Shown: positions 11,697 to 24,138 of the stretch, piece after piece
Position numbering within the stretch: position 1 is the stretch's first letter
Layout: each line of letters starts with the position of its first letter
From: Heliocidaris erythrogramma
Lineage: Eukaryota > Echinodermata > Echinoidea > Camarodonta > Echinometridae
Reading direction: 5' to 3'
DNA: 64,000 nt
Assembly (NCBI GenBank): GCA_025617745.1
Contig: CM046855.1
Coordinates: 12,368,380-12,432,379, forward strand
Made by a program: the position numbers and the translations under genes
Notes under the pieces: model-generated
The model's database searches: none
What the model saw: only the letters and a program-made list of their open reading frames with translations
Told to the model about the DNA's origin: nothing

Positions 11697-11879
11697 CGTC
11701 ACATGTAGGGACAGCTGGTGAGAACGTCCCATCCGCACCACATGTCGAAGTAGGACCTCCATTAATGGTATAGCCAGTCGTACAGCTATAGGTGCACTCT
11801 GTGCTCGAAGCCACTGTTCCTCCCTCTGTACATCCAGTTACCTCCAACCCCGTCGTAAGGGATGGGACGGTACAGTAAA
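11697..11879 (-). CDS. CCP exon B4
   Basis: The first whole codon is TAC (Y) before the first cysteine, shared only with B5, and the acceptor is TTTTAG rather than TTTCAG. TEGGTVASSTEC and FSPAVPTCD are standard. Confidence 0.85.
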
Positions 11880-12116
11880 CTAAAAAAGTATAGTAAGAAT
11901 ATAATTGAATAATGATAGTTATACTGACAATAATCATAATAAAAGTAATAATAAGTATAATGATAAGAATAACAAAAATGACAACAGTAACGAAAACAAG
12001 ATGTTTCTAAAAGCTACTTTATTGTGTAGGATGTAAGAATACGCCATGAGGTATCGCTGAAAAAAAAAATCAGTCAGATTTGTTTAACATTGTTAATAGA
12101 TGTAAAGTTCCTTTAC

Positions 12117-12299
12117 CGTCACATGTAGGGACAGCTGGAGAGAACGTCCCATCCGCACCACATGTCGAAGTAGGACCTCCATTAATGGTATAGCCAGTCG
12201 TACAGCTATAGGTGCACTCTGTGCTCGAAGCCACTGTTCCTCCCTCTGTACATCCAGTTACCTCCAACCCCGTCGTAAGGGATGGGACGGTACAGTAAA
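12117..12299 (-). CDS. CCP exon B5
   Basis: Twin of B4 (Y-C start, TAG acceptor); the two differ by few bases over exon and intron, with a spacing of 420 bp. Open frame. Confidence 0.85.
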
Positions 12300-12785
12300 C
12301 TAAGAAAGTACAGTAAGAAAATAATTGAATAATGATAGTTATACTGACAATAATCATAATAAAAGTAATAATAAGTATAATGATAAGAATAACAAAAATG
12401 ACAACAGTAACGAAAACAAGATGTATCTATGAAAAAGTTACTTCATTTTTTTGGATATAAGAATACGTCATGAGATATATTGACAAAAATACAAATCAGT
12501 CAGATTTGGTTAACATTGTTATTAGATGAAAGTAATACTGACATTAACCATAAAAAAGTAATAAAAAAAATAATAAAAAAAGTAATAATAATAATAATAA
12601 TAATATTGACAATAATCATAACAAAAGTAATAATAAGAATGATAACAATGACAACAGAAACGAAAACAAGATGTCTCTAAAAGTTACTTTATTTTGTTGG
12701 ATAGAAGAATACGTCATGAAGTATCTTTGACGAAAAAATCATTCAGATTTGGTTAACATTGTTAATAGATGTAAAGTTCCTTTAC

Positions 12786-12968
12786 CGTCACATGTAGGGA
12801 CAGCTGGTGAAAACGTCCCATCCGCACCACATGTCGAAGTAGGACCTCCATTAATGGTATAACCAGTCGTACAGCTATAGGTGCACTCTGTGCTCGAAGC
12901 CACTGTTCCTCCCTCTGTACATCCAGTTACCTCCAACCCCGTTGTAAGAGAGGGAACGGTACAACCAA
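12786..12968 (-). CDS. CCP exon B6
   Basis: G-C start, TEGGTVASSTEC, FSPAVPTCD. The intron on its acceptor side is interrupted about 20 bp away by a 1.8-kb LINE, which may have moved the branch-point region; the acceptor CAG itself (followed by TTGGTTG) is kept, but the usual T-run is shortened to TTTCAG after a purine-rich stretch. Confidence 0.8.
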
Positions 12969-12989
12969 CTGAAACTGAAAATAATTGAA

Positions 12990-14768
12990 TTGTATGTTTG
13001 TTTGTATTTATTTCCGTATTAAGAAAACCACATACATTTCATAAAATACAACGTATACATGAGCTTAAAAAACGGAGGATGACCCAAATTCAGCAGTATT
13101 TACAAAATGCCGCTGTTCTTCCTTGGGGTCCCACATAGCATTATATATTAAAAATTATATCATAACACAATTATATAATAAAAAAACACAAATCAATCAA
13201 ATTTGCAAACTACAGTCAAAGCAAGTTACAAATTAATAAAATGAAAATGACTATACCCGAACCCAGACAACCCCCCCCCCCGACTTATATGCTCATTTAT
13301 AATATTGATCCAATAGCAGTTTAAAGGATCTAATAGATGTTGCACTTCGAATTTCATTGGGTAGTTGGTTATAAATGGAAATTCCCCTGTAGAAAAAAGT
13401 TCTTTTACAATGATTAGACTTTGGCTTTGGGAGATATAAATTCTGATTAGAGCGGAGTGCGTAATTGGAAGTTCTTATTGTGATATTGTCAGACATATAA
13501 TTTGCGGTGAAATTATGCAAAATCCTATAAATCATTGTACACATGTGTTTGTTATAGCGGCAATCAAGAAGGTCCCAACCCAATTTGTCGTGAATATGTT
13601 GATTTGATGTATGAGAAAAAGGATTGATTTTCATAATGATGCGACCCGCTCTGTTTTGGATTTTTTGCAAAGGTGAAAGAAAACTTTCAGGAGCAGATTG
13701 CCACACAACATGTCCATAATCGAAAAGTGGTATAATGACCGATTTATAGATTAAATTTAAACTTGATTCATTTACAACATGTCTTAATCGACCAAGAAAA
13801 CCGACAAGCTTGCTAATTTTTTGACGCATGTTATTTATATGAATATCCCATTTCAATTCCTTATCAATATGAAGTCCAAGGTATTTAGTAGTTTCAACCT
13901 TTTGTAAGAGCATATTATTTACTTTCACATTAAGGGTATTATACTTTGCTAATATGTTACGCGTGCCAATGAGCATGCTATCAGTCTTCGTATAATTAAT
14001 CAATAATTTGTTTTTAGAAATCCATTTGTCCAAAACCTCCATCTCGGTATTTAGAGCAGATTCTACGACATTTGGATTTTTATGAGAAAAATAGATTACG
14101 GTGTCGTCTGCATAGAGATGAACTTGGCACAATTTAAAAATGTCAGGGAGATCGTTGATAAATATACAAAACAATAAAGGTCCTAAAATGGAACCCTGAG
14201 GTACACCGTGGGTTAACTGTTTTTCTTCAGATAAAGAATTATTGACCTTTGTTACTATTCTCCTATTAACTAAATAATTATCAAACCACTTAAGGGTTAA
14301 ACCCCTCACTCCAATGTCAAACAGTTTTTGTAGCAGCACTTTGTGATCTACAGTGTCAAAAGCCTTCTTTAAGTCGACGAATATTGCACCAGTATATTCG
14401 CCCTCATCCATGGCCATCATCCAGTCATCCAGCACTTTCAAAAGCGCCGTCACAGTAGAGTGCTTAGCCCTAAACCCAGACTAAACTGATGAAAGTATAT
14501 TGTTTTCTTAAACGAAACGTAACAATTGAGATTGAACTAATCGCTCTAATATTTCGAAGTACAAGGCAACAAAGAAATTGGCCTATAGTTATCTGGGTTT
14601 GACCTGTCCCCCTTTTTATGACGCGGTATTACCTTCGCTATTTTCCATGATTTTGGAACTTTTCCCTCTGTAATTGATCTATTAATGAAATACGTGATTG
14701 GTTTACTTAGAATATCTGCACATGCCTTCAGAACCTGAACGGAAATACCGTCAATTCCGACTGATTTT
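12990..14768 (-). mobile_element. 5'-truncated CR1/Jockey-type LINE
   Basis: A minus-strand non-LTR retrotransposon lacking endonuclease and ORF1. From 14,760 the RT starts at SVGIDGISVQVLKACADI, then VPKSWKIAKVIP and NYRPISLLP. After a frameshift and stops around 14,455-14,560, a 386-residue open frame (14,453-13,293) carries FVDLKKAFDTVDH, GVPQGSILGPLLF and the catalytic YADD. The 3' UTR (12,990-13,292) ends in AATACAAACAAACA-like sequence. It sits exactly where other units read attgaataatgatag, so both junctions are clear. The 5' truncation is typical of incomplete reverse transcription. Confidence 0.88.
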
Positions 14769-15079
14769 TTATAATGATAGTAATACCGAAAATAATAAAA
14801 TAAGTGAGATTTGGTTAACATTTTTAATAGATGAAAGTAATACTGACATTAATGATAAAAAAGTAATAATGAAAAAGTAATAATAATAATAAGAAGAATG
14901 ACAATAATCATAACAAAAATAATAATAAGAATGATAACAATGACAACAGAAGCGAAAACAAGATGTATCTAAAAGTTACTTTATTTTGTTGGATGGAAGA
15001 ATACGTCATGAGGTATCTTTGACGAAAAAAAATCAGTCAGATTTGGTTAACATTGTTAATAGATGTAAAGTTCCTTTAC

Positions 15080-15262
15080 CGTCACATGTAGGGGCAGTTG
15101 GTGAGAACGTCCCATCCGCCCCACATGTCGAAGTAGGACCTCCATTAATGGTATAGCCAGTCGTACAGCTATAAGTGCACTCTGTGCTCGAAGCCACTGT
15201 TCCTCCGTCTGTACATCCAGTTACCTCCAACCCCGTCGTAAGAGATGGAACGGTACAACCAA
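15080..15262 (-). CDS. CCP exon B7
   Basis: G-C start, TDGGTVASSTEC, FSPTAPTCD. Exon, intron and microsatellite are repeated almost exactly 521 bp later as B8. Confidence 0.85.
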
Positions 15263-15600
15263 CTGAAAAAGTATAGCAAGAAAATAATTGAATAATGATA
15301 GTAATACCGAAAATAATAAAATAAGTGAGATTTGGTTAACATTTTTAATAGATGAAAGTAATACTGACATTAATGATAAAAAAGTAATAATGAAAAAGTA
15401 ATAATAATAAGAAGAAGAATGACAATAATCATAACAAAAATAATAATAAGAATGATAACAATGACAACAGAAGCGAAAACAAGATGTATCTAAAAGTTAC
15501 TTTATTTTGTTGGATGGAAGAATACGTCATGAGGTATCTTTGACGAAAAAAAATCAGTCAGATTTGGTTAACATTGTTAATAGATGTAAAGTTCCTTTAC

Positions 15601-15783
15601 CGTCACATGTAGGCGCAGTTGGTGAGAACGTCCCATCCGCCCCACATGTCGAAGTAGGACCTCCATTAATGGTATAGCCAGTCGTACAGCTATAAGTGCA
15701 CTCTGTGCTCGAAGCCACTGTTCCTCCGTCTGTACATCCAGTTACCTCCAACCCCGTCGTAAGAGATGGAACGGTACAACCAA
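15601..15783 (-). CDS. CCP exon B8
   Basis: Twin of B7 (TDGG, FSPTAPTCD). The intron upstream of it in transcription is interrupted by T-runs (15,868-15,911) and a truncated HINE2 fragment. Confidence 0.85.
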
Positions 15784-15864
15784 CTGAAAAAGTATAGCAA
15801 GAAAATAATTGAATAATGATAGTAATACCGAAAATAATAAAATAAGTGAGATTTGGGTAACATT

Positions 15865-16299
15865 GTTCATTTTTTTTTTGTTTTTTTTTTTGTTGTTTTT
15901 GTTTTTTTTTAATATATAATCAATCGATACTGGATATTACTCCAGTTACTGGCTCGGGTTACAAATTGGTATGATTTGTTCGATATAAATGCTTCTGTCG
16001 TTTTATGTGAATATAGTTGATTTTAGATGATCGATTATAAATATATAATCGATCTTGTAAATTTACAAAATGGCGTCTTGATGACGTCACGATGACCTGA
16101 TGACCTCCAAAAGCTTAATGGACCATGTCCATGACTGACCTCATACATGACATGAAACTCGATGATATTGACCTGGCCGATTTTGAGATGTGGTGGCCAC
16201 AACAATTTGTAATAAAAAGAAGAAAGAAATAAATAAATAAATATTAAAGAAAATTCTGATAAAATTAAAAGGAGGTCTGTCATAAATGACATACCACCT
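15865..16299 (-). mobile_element. Truncated HINE2 fragment
   Basis: From about 15,985 the sequence matches 35,420-35,718, the last part of the longer HINE2 copy, including AAATGGCGTCTTGATGACGT and the end hairpin GGAGGTCTGTC / GACATACCACCT. The CTAG-containing other end is missing. A run of T with few interruptions (15,868-15,911) marks the broken side. Confidence 0.65.
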
Positions 16300-16481
16300 A
16301 ATAATAATAATAATAATAATAATACTGACAATAATCATAACAAAAGTAATAATAAGAATGATAACAATGACACCAGAAACGAAAACAAGATGTATCTAAA
16401 AGTTACTTTATTTTGTTGGATGGAAGAATACGTCATGAGGTATCTTTGGTTAACATTGTTAATAGATTAAAGTTCCTTTAC

Positions 16482-16664
16482 CGTCACATGTAGGGACAGC
16501 TGGTGAAAACGTCCCATCCGCACCACATGTCGAAGTAGGACCTCCATTAATGGTATAGCCAGTCATACAGCTATAGGTGCACTCTGTGCTCGAAGCCACT
16601 GTTACTCCCTCTGCACATCCAGTTACCTGCAATCCCGTCGTGAGGGATGGGACGGTACAGTCAA
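16482..16664 (-). CDS. CCP exon B9
   Basis: Subtype with D-C start, GLQVTGCAEGVTVASS and SCMTGY. The same subtype (Q, GVT, M) recurs as B14, B18 and B23, showing that whole series of exons were copied in order. A in CAEG is private to this copy. Confidence 0.85.
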
Positions 16665-17135
16665 CTGAAAAATTATAGTACGAAAATAATTGAATAATGA
16701 TAGTAATATTGACAATAATCATTATAAAAGTAATAACAATAAGTATAATGATGAGAATAACAAAAATAACAACAGTAAGGAAAACAAGATTTATCTATGA
16801 AAATGTTACTTCATTTTGTTGATATAACAATACATTATAAGATATATTTGACAAAAAAAACCCTAATCAGTCAGATTTGGTTAACATTGTTAATAGATGA
16901 AATTAATACTGACATTAATCATAAAAAAGAAATAATAATAAAAATAATAATAATACTCACAATAATCATAACAAAAGTAATAATAAGAATGATAAGAATG
17001 ACAACAGAAACGAAAACAAGATGTATCTAAAAGTTACTTTATTTTGTTGGATGGAAGAATACGTCATGAGGTATATTTGACGAAAAAATCATTCAGATTT
17101 GATTAACATTGTTAATAGATGTAAAGTTCCTTTAC

Positions 17136-17318
17136 CGTCACATGTAGGGACAGCTGGTGAGAACGTCCCATCCGCACCACATGTCGAAGTAGGACCTCCA
17201 TTAATGGTATAGCCAGTCGTACAGCTATAGGTGCACTCTGTGCTCGAAGCCACTGTTCCTCCCTCTGTACATACAGTTACTTCCAACCCCGTCGTTAGGG
17301 ATGGAACGGTACAACCAA
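17136..17318 (-). CDS. CCP exon B10
   Basis: Subtype with EVTVCTEGGTVASS (V before the second cysteine), shared with B15 and B20. Open frame. The intron upstream in transcription is interrupted by the HINE2 pair. Confidence 0.85.
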
Positions 17319-17759
17319 CTGAAAAAGTATAGCAAGAAAACAGTTCAATAATGATAGTAATACCGAAAATAATCAAATCAGTGAGATTTGGTTAACATTG
17401 TTAATAGATGAAAGTAATACTGACATTAATGATAAATTATTATTATTATTAATGATAATAAAAATTCTTATTATTATAATAATTATAATAATAAGAATAA
17501 TAACTAGACATTGAATTCGTCACTGAAGACGAATTAGGTGATCTGTCTTTTGATCTTGATATTTTTGACGAAGACGAATGACAAAATGATAATGTGAAAC
17601 ATGACGTTGATATCGGTAATTATAATGAATCTATTCACAATTTTTATGATTTCAGCCTTTTCCTAGCATTTTTAATTCGTAGGCTCTACTACCTATTTTA
17701 GTGAAATAGCGCCCCTTTGTTTCAATGGGGCATAGAGTGTGTGAACATGAATTTTGGAT

Positions 17760-18050
17760 GATTCGTGGATATCATGACAGTGATGATGATAATGATGTTG
17801 ATAATCATCATCATCATCCCGAATATCATCATGACGATGATGATGTTGATGATAATGATGATAATGATGATAATATAATGACGATGATAATGATGATTAT
17901 GATGGTGATAATGATGATGATTGATGGTGATGATAATGATGCTGATGATAATCATCATCATCATGAATATCATCTCAGTGATGATGATATTGATGTTGAT
18001 GATAATAATGATGATGATAATGATAATGGTGATGACCATGACTGAAGTGA
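17760..18050. repeat. GAT/CAT minisatellite of HINE2
   Basis: Degenerate tandem GATGATGATAATGATGTT-type units with CATCATCAT blocks. The same array occurs at 20,050-20,280 and 33,750-33,990 at the equivalent position of each HINE2 copy. It is open in several frames and yields D/N/H-rich or I/M-rich peptides that are not credible proteins. Confidence 0.8.
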
Positions 18051-18505
18051 CATTGACCTTAGCCATGCCAAATATGAAAGAGAGATGACATTTCGTGAAG
18101 AAGATACGATCATAAGTTGATCTTTACAAAATGACGCCTGGATGACGTCACAATAATCTGATGACCTTGAAAAAGATGCGGGAACTTGACCTTATTAGGA
18201 CTGATGACTGACAAAAATTTGAAGATAATTGACTAAGCCAATTCTGAGATATTGTGATGTCAAATAGGACTATTTGATATTGCAGGATGCTTGGGAGATA
18301 AACCCCATAGCTCTAATACACGACAGGGAATCACAATTTCCGTAGGGTTGTACACAAACTATTGCACACTACTTTCTAATAGATATAACACGGAAAATAA
18401 GGCAGTTTATTGCATGGTTTGTGATTGTTTATGTTATAATAGTCGAAGAGGATGGTAAAATGACAGGCAAAAAGAAGCAAAAAAAAAAAAAAAAAAATTA
18501 TGGAC

Positions 18506-18572
18506 CCACCGGGGATCGAACCTGGGTCACCGGAATGGGAGTCAAGTGCTTTGACCAATATACCAAAATATT
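18506..18572 (-). repeat. tRNA-derived segment inside HINE2
   Basis: The minus strand reads TGGTATATTGGTCAAAGCAC (A-box-like) and GGTTCGATCCCCGGTGGGTC (B box). Equivalent segments are at about 20,744-20,811 and 34,409-34,475. An A-rich run lies on the plus-strand 5' side, so it looks like a tRNA-SINE head captured by an ancestor of the HINE2 family. Confidence 0.6.
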
Positions 18573-19777
18573 CCCCATAGAGATAACACGTAAACGAAAA
18601 ACGGGATTCTCAAATCACATATTATAGTTTAAAATTGACAATGATCCCGACATTAGATTGAAAAAACCGAACCCTCATAAAAAGAGTATGTATCAGGCTA
18701 CAACATATTAAAATCTGGAAGGAAATAGACCAAAAATAACTGAGATACTGCTCAGAGAACGATGTCATGTACATTCATGATTCGAAAAAAAATCATCTTC
18801 CATAGACATAACACGCAAATAGGGGAAATTCTGACATGTCGTTTTTAATTGAAAATTTCACTGTGATGACGTCATCAAAATGAAGAACCGTGGTGACTGA
18901 TCTTGTAGAGAATTGTCTCAGCTATAACATATCAAAATTTGGAAGAAAATCAACCACTTATTAATGAAATATTATGAAATGAATACAAAAATGATGACGT
19001 CATTTTTTCAAAATCATTTTTTTGAGTTCATATGCAAATAGGATGACGTCAGAACGTGAGATCGGCAAAAATGCTGCATGAATTCAAATCTACAACTCTC
19101 AGGCTTTCAGAATATGTAAAGAAATTGGGAGGTTTCCGTGCATTCTGACGAGCTATGGCGGATTTTAGATAGGCATGTTTTTACCACTTTTTACATTAGA
19201 ATGCCCATTGACGCGCGCACGAATTTGAAAGTTTCACGCACGCGTGTGGCATTATGGTAGGTCGAGAAAGACTGTAAATAGTTAGAAATTGTCAAGAATA
19301 GTGTCAGGAAGACAAACCATGCGAAAAAACGGCGTTTTTACGTTATGTACGCGCTGCGCGCGCGCATAACGCGCACACGGACGCGCACGGACGGAAAATT
19401 TTAAAATGCTTCAAATGTCCTGAACCGTACTCTAATTTGATTAAAAAGTGATTTTGAGCATTTCTTAATTTTGACGCGCGCGTACGTGCGCGTCATGATG
19501 CGTGCGCGGATTTTGATGACATTTTATGTTGACCCTTGACCTGAAGTTCATGTGTGTCAAATATGGTTCATTTCTGATGACTCGTTATGAAGATATGATT
19601 GATAATGTGATTTCACAAAATGGCGCCTGGATGACGTCACGATGACATGATGACCTTGAAAAAGATTTTGGAGCTTGACCTTATATGACCTGATGACTGA
19701 CGGAAATGTCATGAAAATTGACTGAAAAGTTTTTGAGATTTCGTTGCAACAAGAAAGGGCCAGAAAATAAAAATAAA

Positions 19778-20231
19778 CTAGACATTGAATTCGTCACTGA
19801 AGACGAATTAGGTGATCTGTCTTTTGATCTTGATATTTTTGACGAAGACGACTGACAAAATGATAATGTGAAAGATGAGGTTGATATCACGATGAGATTA
19901 ATTATAATGAATCTATTCACGATTTTTATGATTTCAGCCTTTTCCTAGCATTTTCAATTCGTAGGCTCTACTACCTATTTTAGTGAAATAGCGCCCCCTT
20001 TGTTTCAATGGGGCATAAAGTGTGTGAACATGAATTTTGGATGATTCGTGGATATCATGACGGTGATGATGATAATGATGTTGATGATAATCATCATCAT
20101 CATCATGAAAATCATCATGACAGTAATGATAATGATATTGATGATAATCATGATGATGATCATTATATCATGACAGTGATGATGATAATGATGTTGATGA
20201 TAATCATCATCATGGTGATGATGATGCTATA

Positions 20232-20263
<32 letters not shown>

Positions 20264-22095
20264 GATAATGGTGATGACCATGACTGAAATGACATTGACC
20301 TTAGCCATGCCAAATATGAAAGAGAAATTACATTTCGTGAAGAAGATACGACCATAAGTTGATTTTTTACAAAATGGCGCCTGGATGACGTCACAATAAT
20401 CTGATGACCTTGAAAAAGATGCGGGAACTTGACCTTATTATTGATGACTGACAAAAATTTGAATATAATTGACCAAGCCCATTTTGAGAAATTTTGATAT
20501 CAAATAGGACTATTTGATATTGCAGGTTACTGGGAGATAAATCCCATAGCTCTAATACACGACAGGGAATCACAATTTCCATAGGGTTGTACACAAACTA
20601 CTGCACACTACTTTCTAATAGATATAACACGGAAAATAAGGCAGTTTATTGCATGGTTTGTGATTGTTTATGTTATAATAGTCGAAGAGGATGGTAAAAT
20701 GACAAGCAAAAACAAGCAAAAAAAAAAAAAAAAATTTATGGACCCACCGGGGATCGAACCTGGGTCACCGGAATGGGAGTCAAGTGCTTTGACCAATATA
20801 CCAAAATATTTCCCATAGAGATAACACGTAAACGAAAAACGGGATTCTCAAATCACATTTTTTAGTTTAAAATTGACAATGATCCCGACATCAGATTGAA
20901 AAAACCGAACCCTCATAGAAAGAGTATTTATCAGGCTACAACATATTAAAATCTGGAAGGAAATAGACGAAAAATAACTGAGATACTGCTCAGAGAACGA
21001 TGTCATGTAGATTCATGATTCGAAAAAAAATCATCTTCCATAGACATAACACGCAAATAGGGGAAATTCTGACATGTCGTTTTTAATTGAAAATTTCACT
21101 GTGATGACGTCATCTAAATGAAAAACCGTGGTGACTAATCTTGTAGAGAATTGTCTCAGCTATAACATATCAAAATTTGGAAGAAAATAGACCACCTATT
21201 ACTGAAATATTATCAAATGAATACAAAAATGATTACGTCATTTTTTTAAAATCATTTTTTTGAATTCATATGGAAATATGATGACGTCAGACCATGCGAT
21301 CGGCAAAAATTCTGCATGAATTCAAATCTACAACTCCCAGGCTTTCAGAATATGCAAAGAAATTGAGGGGTTTCCTCCCATTCTGACGAGCTATGGCGGA
21401 TTCTATATAGGCATGTTTTTACCACATTTTACATTAGAATGCCCATTGACGCGCGCACGAATTTGAAAGTTTCACGCACGCGTGTGGCATTATGGAAGGT
21501 CGAGAAAGACTGTAAATAGTTGGAAATTGTCAAAAAGAGTGTCAGGAAGACAAACCATGCAAAAAAACGGCGTTTTTACGTTATGTACGCGCTGCGCGCG
21601 CGCATAACGCGCACACGGACGCGCACGGACGGAAAATTTTAAAATGCTTAAAATGTCCTGAACCGTACTCTAATTTGATTAAAAAGTGATTTTGAGCATT
21701 TCTAAATTTTGACGCGCGCGTACGTGCGCGTCATGATGCGTGCGCGGATTTTGATGACATTTTATGTTGACCCTTGACCTGAAGTTCATGTGTGTCAAAT
21801 ATGGTTCATTTTTGATGACTCGTTATGAAGATATGATTGATAATGTGATTTCACAAAATGGCGCCTGGATGACGTCATGATGACCTGATGACCTTGAAAA
21901 AGATTTTGGAGCTTGACCTTATATGACCTGATGACTGACGGAAATGTCATGAAAATTGACTGAAAAGTTTTTGAGATTTCGTTGCAACAAGAAAGTGGGA
22001 GAAAATAAAAATAAATAAATAATAATAATAAAGAAATAAAGAAAGAAAATTCTGACGAATATAAGAGGTGATCTGTCGACTACGACAGATCACCT
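19778..22095 (-). mobile_element. HINE2 element, inner copy
   Basis: A complete 2.3-kb copy with both ends (CTAG at 19,778; end hairpin to 22,095), inserted in the A/T-rich tail of the outer copy between AATAAA and AATAAATAA. Nearly identical to the outer copy over most of its length, so both are young. The GAT/CAT minisatellite is at 20,050-20,280 and the tRNA-like piece at 20,740-20,811. Confidence 0.75.
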
Positions 22096-22361
22096 AATAA
22101 ATAAATAAATAATAAATAAAGAAAGAAAATTCTGACGAATATAAGAGGTGATCTGTCGACTACGACAGATCACCTAATTATGACAATAATCATAACAAAA
22201 GTAATAATAAGAATGATAACAATGACAACAGTAATGGGAAAAAAATGCATCTAAAAGTTACTTTATATTGTTGGATGGAAGAATACGTCATGAGGTATCA
22301 ATGACGAAAAAAAATCAGTCAGATTTGGTTAACATTGTTCATAGATGTAAAGTTCCTTTAC

Positions 22362-22544
22362 CGTCACATGTAGGGACAGCTGGTGTGAACGTTCCATCCG
22401 CACCACATGTCGAAGTAGGACCTCCATTAATGATATAGCCAGTCGTACAGCTATAGGTGCACTCTGTGCTAGAAGCCACTGTTCCTCCCTCTGTACATCC
22501 AGTTACCTCTAAACCCGTCGTAAGGGATGGAACGGTACAACCAA
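22362..22544 (-). CDS. CCP exon B11
   Basis: TEGGTVASSTEC with TTGYIINGG and FTPAVPTCD (I and T differ from the usual T and S). First exon after the HINE2 block. Only 118 bp separate it from B12, the shortest intron of the array. Confidence 0.82.
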
Positions 22545-22661
22545 CTGAAAAAGTATAGCAAGAAAATAATTGAATAAGGATAGTAATACCGAAAATAATA
22601 AAATAAGTGAGATTTGGTTAACATTTGGTTAATATTGTTAATAGATGTAAAGTTCCTTTAC

Positions 22662-22844
22662 CGTCACATGTAGGGGCAGCTGGTGAGAACGTCCCATCCG
22701 CACCACATGTCGAAGTAGGACCTCCATTAATGGTATAGCCAGTCGTACAGCTATAGGTGCACTCTGTGCTCGAAGCCTCTGTTCCTCCCTCTGTACATCC
22801 AGTTACCTCCAACCCCGTCGTAAGGGATGGGACGGTACAACCAA
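22662..22844 (-). CDS. CCP exon B12
   Basis: Subtype TEGGTEASSTEC with FSPAAPTCD. Identical or nearly identical exons are B13, B17 and B22. Confidence 0.85.
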
Positions 22845-22982
22845 CTGAAAAAGTATAGCAAGAAAATAATTGAACAATGATAGTAATACCGAAAATAATC
22901 AAATAACTGAGATTTGGTTAACATTGTTAATAGATGAAAGTAATAATGACATTAATGATAAACAAGTAATAATAATAATAAT

Positions 22983-23015
<33 letters not shown>

Positions 23016-23196
23016 GACAATAATCATAACAAAAGTAATAATAAGAATGATAACAATGACAACAGAAACGAAAACAAGATGTATCTAAAAGTTACTTTTT
23101 TTGTTGGATGGAAGAATACGTCATGAGGTATCTTTGACGAAAAAAAAAATCATTCAGATTTGGTTAACATTGTTAATAGATGTAAAGTTCCTTTAC

Positions 23197-23379
23197 CGTC
23201 ACATGTAGGGGCAGCTGGTGAGAACGTCCCATCCGCACCACATGTCGAAGTAGGACCTCCATTAATGGTATAGCCAGTCGTACAGCTATAGGTGCACTCT
23301 GTGCTCGAAGCCTCTGTTCCTCCCTCTGTACATCCAGTTACCTCCAACCCCGTCGTAAGGGATGGGACGGTACAACCAA
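23197..23379 (-). CDS. CCP exon B13
   Basis: Second TEASS/FSPAAPTCD exon, a direct duplicate of B12 with its intron (period 535 bp). Confidence 0.85.
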
Positions 23380-23739
23380 CTGAAAAAGTATAGCAAGAAA
23401 ATAATTGAATAATGATAGTAATACCGAAAATAATCAGATAAGTGAGATTTGGTTAACATTGTTAATAGATGAAAGTAATAATGACATTAATGATAAACAA
23501 GTAATAATAATAATAATAATAATTATTATTATTATAATAATAATAATAATAATAATACTGACAATAATCATAACAAAAGTAATAATAAGAATGATAACAA
23601 TGACAACAGAAACGAAAACAAGATGTATCTAAAAGTTACTTTTTTTGTTGGATGGAAGAATACGTCATGAGGTATCTTTGACGAAAAAAAAAATCATTCA
23701 GATTTGGTTAACATTGTTAATAGATTAAAGTTCCTTTAC

Positions 23740-23922
23740 CGTCACATGTAGGGACAGCTGGTGAGAACGTCCCATCCGCACCACATGTCGAAGTAGGACC
23801 TCCATTAATGGTATAGCCAGTCATACAGCTATAGGTGCACTCTGTGCTCGAAGCCACTGTTACTCCCTCTGTACATCCAGTTACCTGCAATCCCGTCGTA
23901 AGGGATGGGACGGTACAGTCAA
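23740..23922 (-). CDS. CCP exon B14
   Basis: GLQVTGCTEGVTVASS and SCMTGY subtype, D-C start, FSPAVPTCD. Same subtype as B9. Confidence 0.85.
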
Positions 23923-24138
23923 CTGAAAAAATTATAGTACGAAAATAATTGAATAATGATAGTAATACTGACAATAATCATAAAAGTAATAACAATAAGT
24001 ATAATGATGAGAATAACAAAAATAACAACAGTAAGGAAAACAAGATTTATCTATGAAAATGTTACTTCATTTTGTTGATATAACAATACATTATGAGATA
24101 TATTTGACAAAAAAAATAATAGATTAAAGTTCCTTTAC

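Larger units (their letters stand above)
17504..22175 (-). mobile_element. HINE2 element, outer copy (interrupted)
   Basis: The low-coordinate end starts CTAG, then the hairpin AATTCGTC-actgaa-GACGAATT (17,514-17,535) and AGGTGATCTGTC. The high-coordinate end is the hairpin AGGTGATCTGTC-gactac-GACAGATCACCT (ends 22,175). Its own sequence is 17,504-19,777 plus 22,096-22,175; a second copy sits in between. It carries a GAT/CAT minisatellite (17,760-18,050), a tRNA-like piece (18,506-18,572), several TGACGTCA palindromes and CG-rich tracts. The unoccupied site is visible in a paralogous intron at 29,281-29,340, and the comparison gives AA on both sides. The structure fits non-autonomous Helentron-type (HINE/DINE-like) elements. 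Confidence 0.7.

Noticed and set aside
17722-18066. D/N/H-rich and I/M-rich open frames
   Set aside because: Produced by GAT/CAT microsatellite-like arrays in HINE2; no domain, no conserved start.
18376-18558. Peptide with LDSHSGDPGSIPGGS
   Set aside because: A well-known artefact of translating tRNA-derived repeats (B-box region); also present at 34.3-34.5 kb.
22870-23088. Plus-strand frames starting MNNDSNTENNQI with poly-isoleucine
   Set aside because: Antisense to the CCP introns; poly-I comes from ATA/AAT runs. They recur only because the introns are duplicated.
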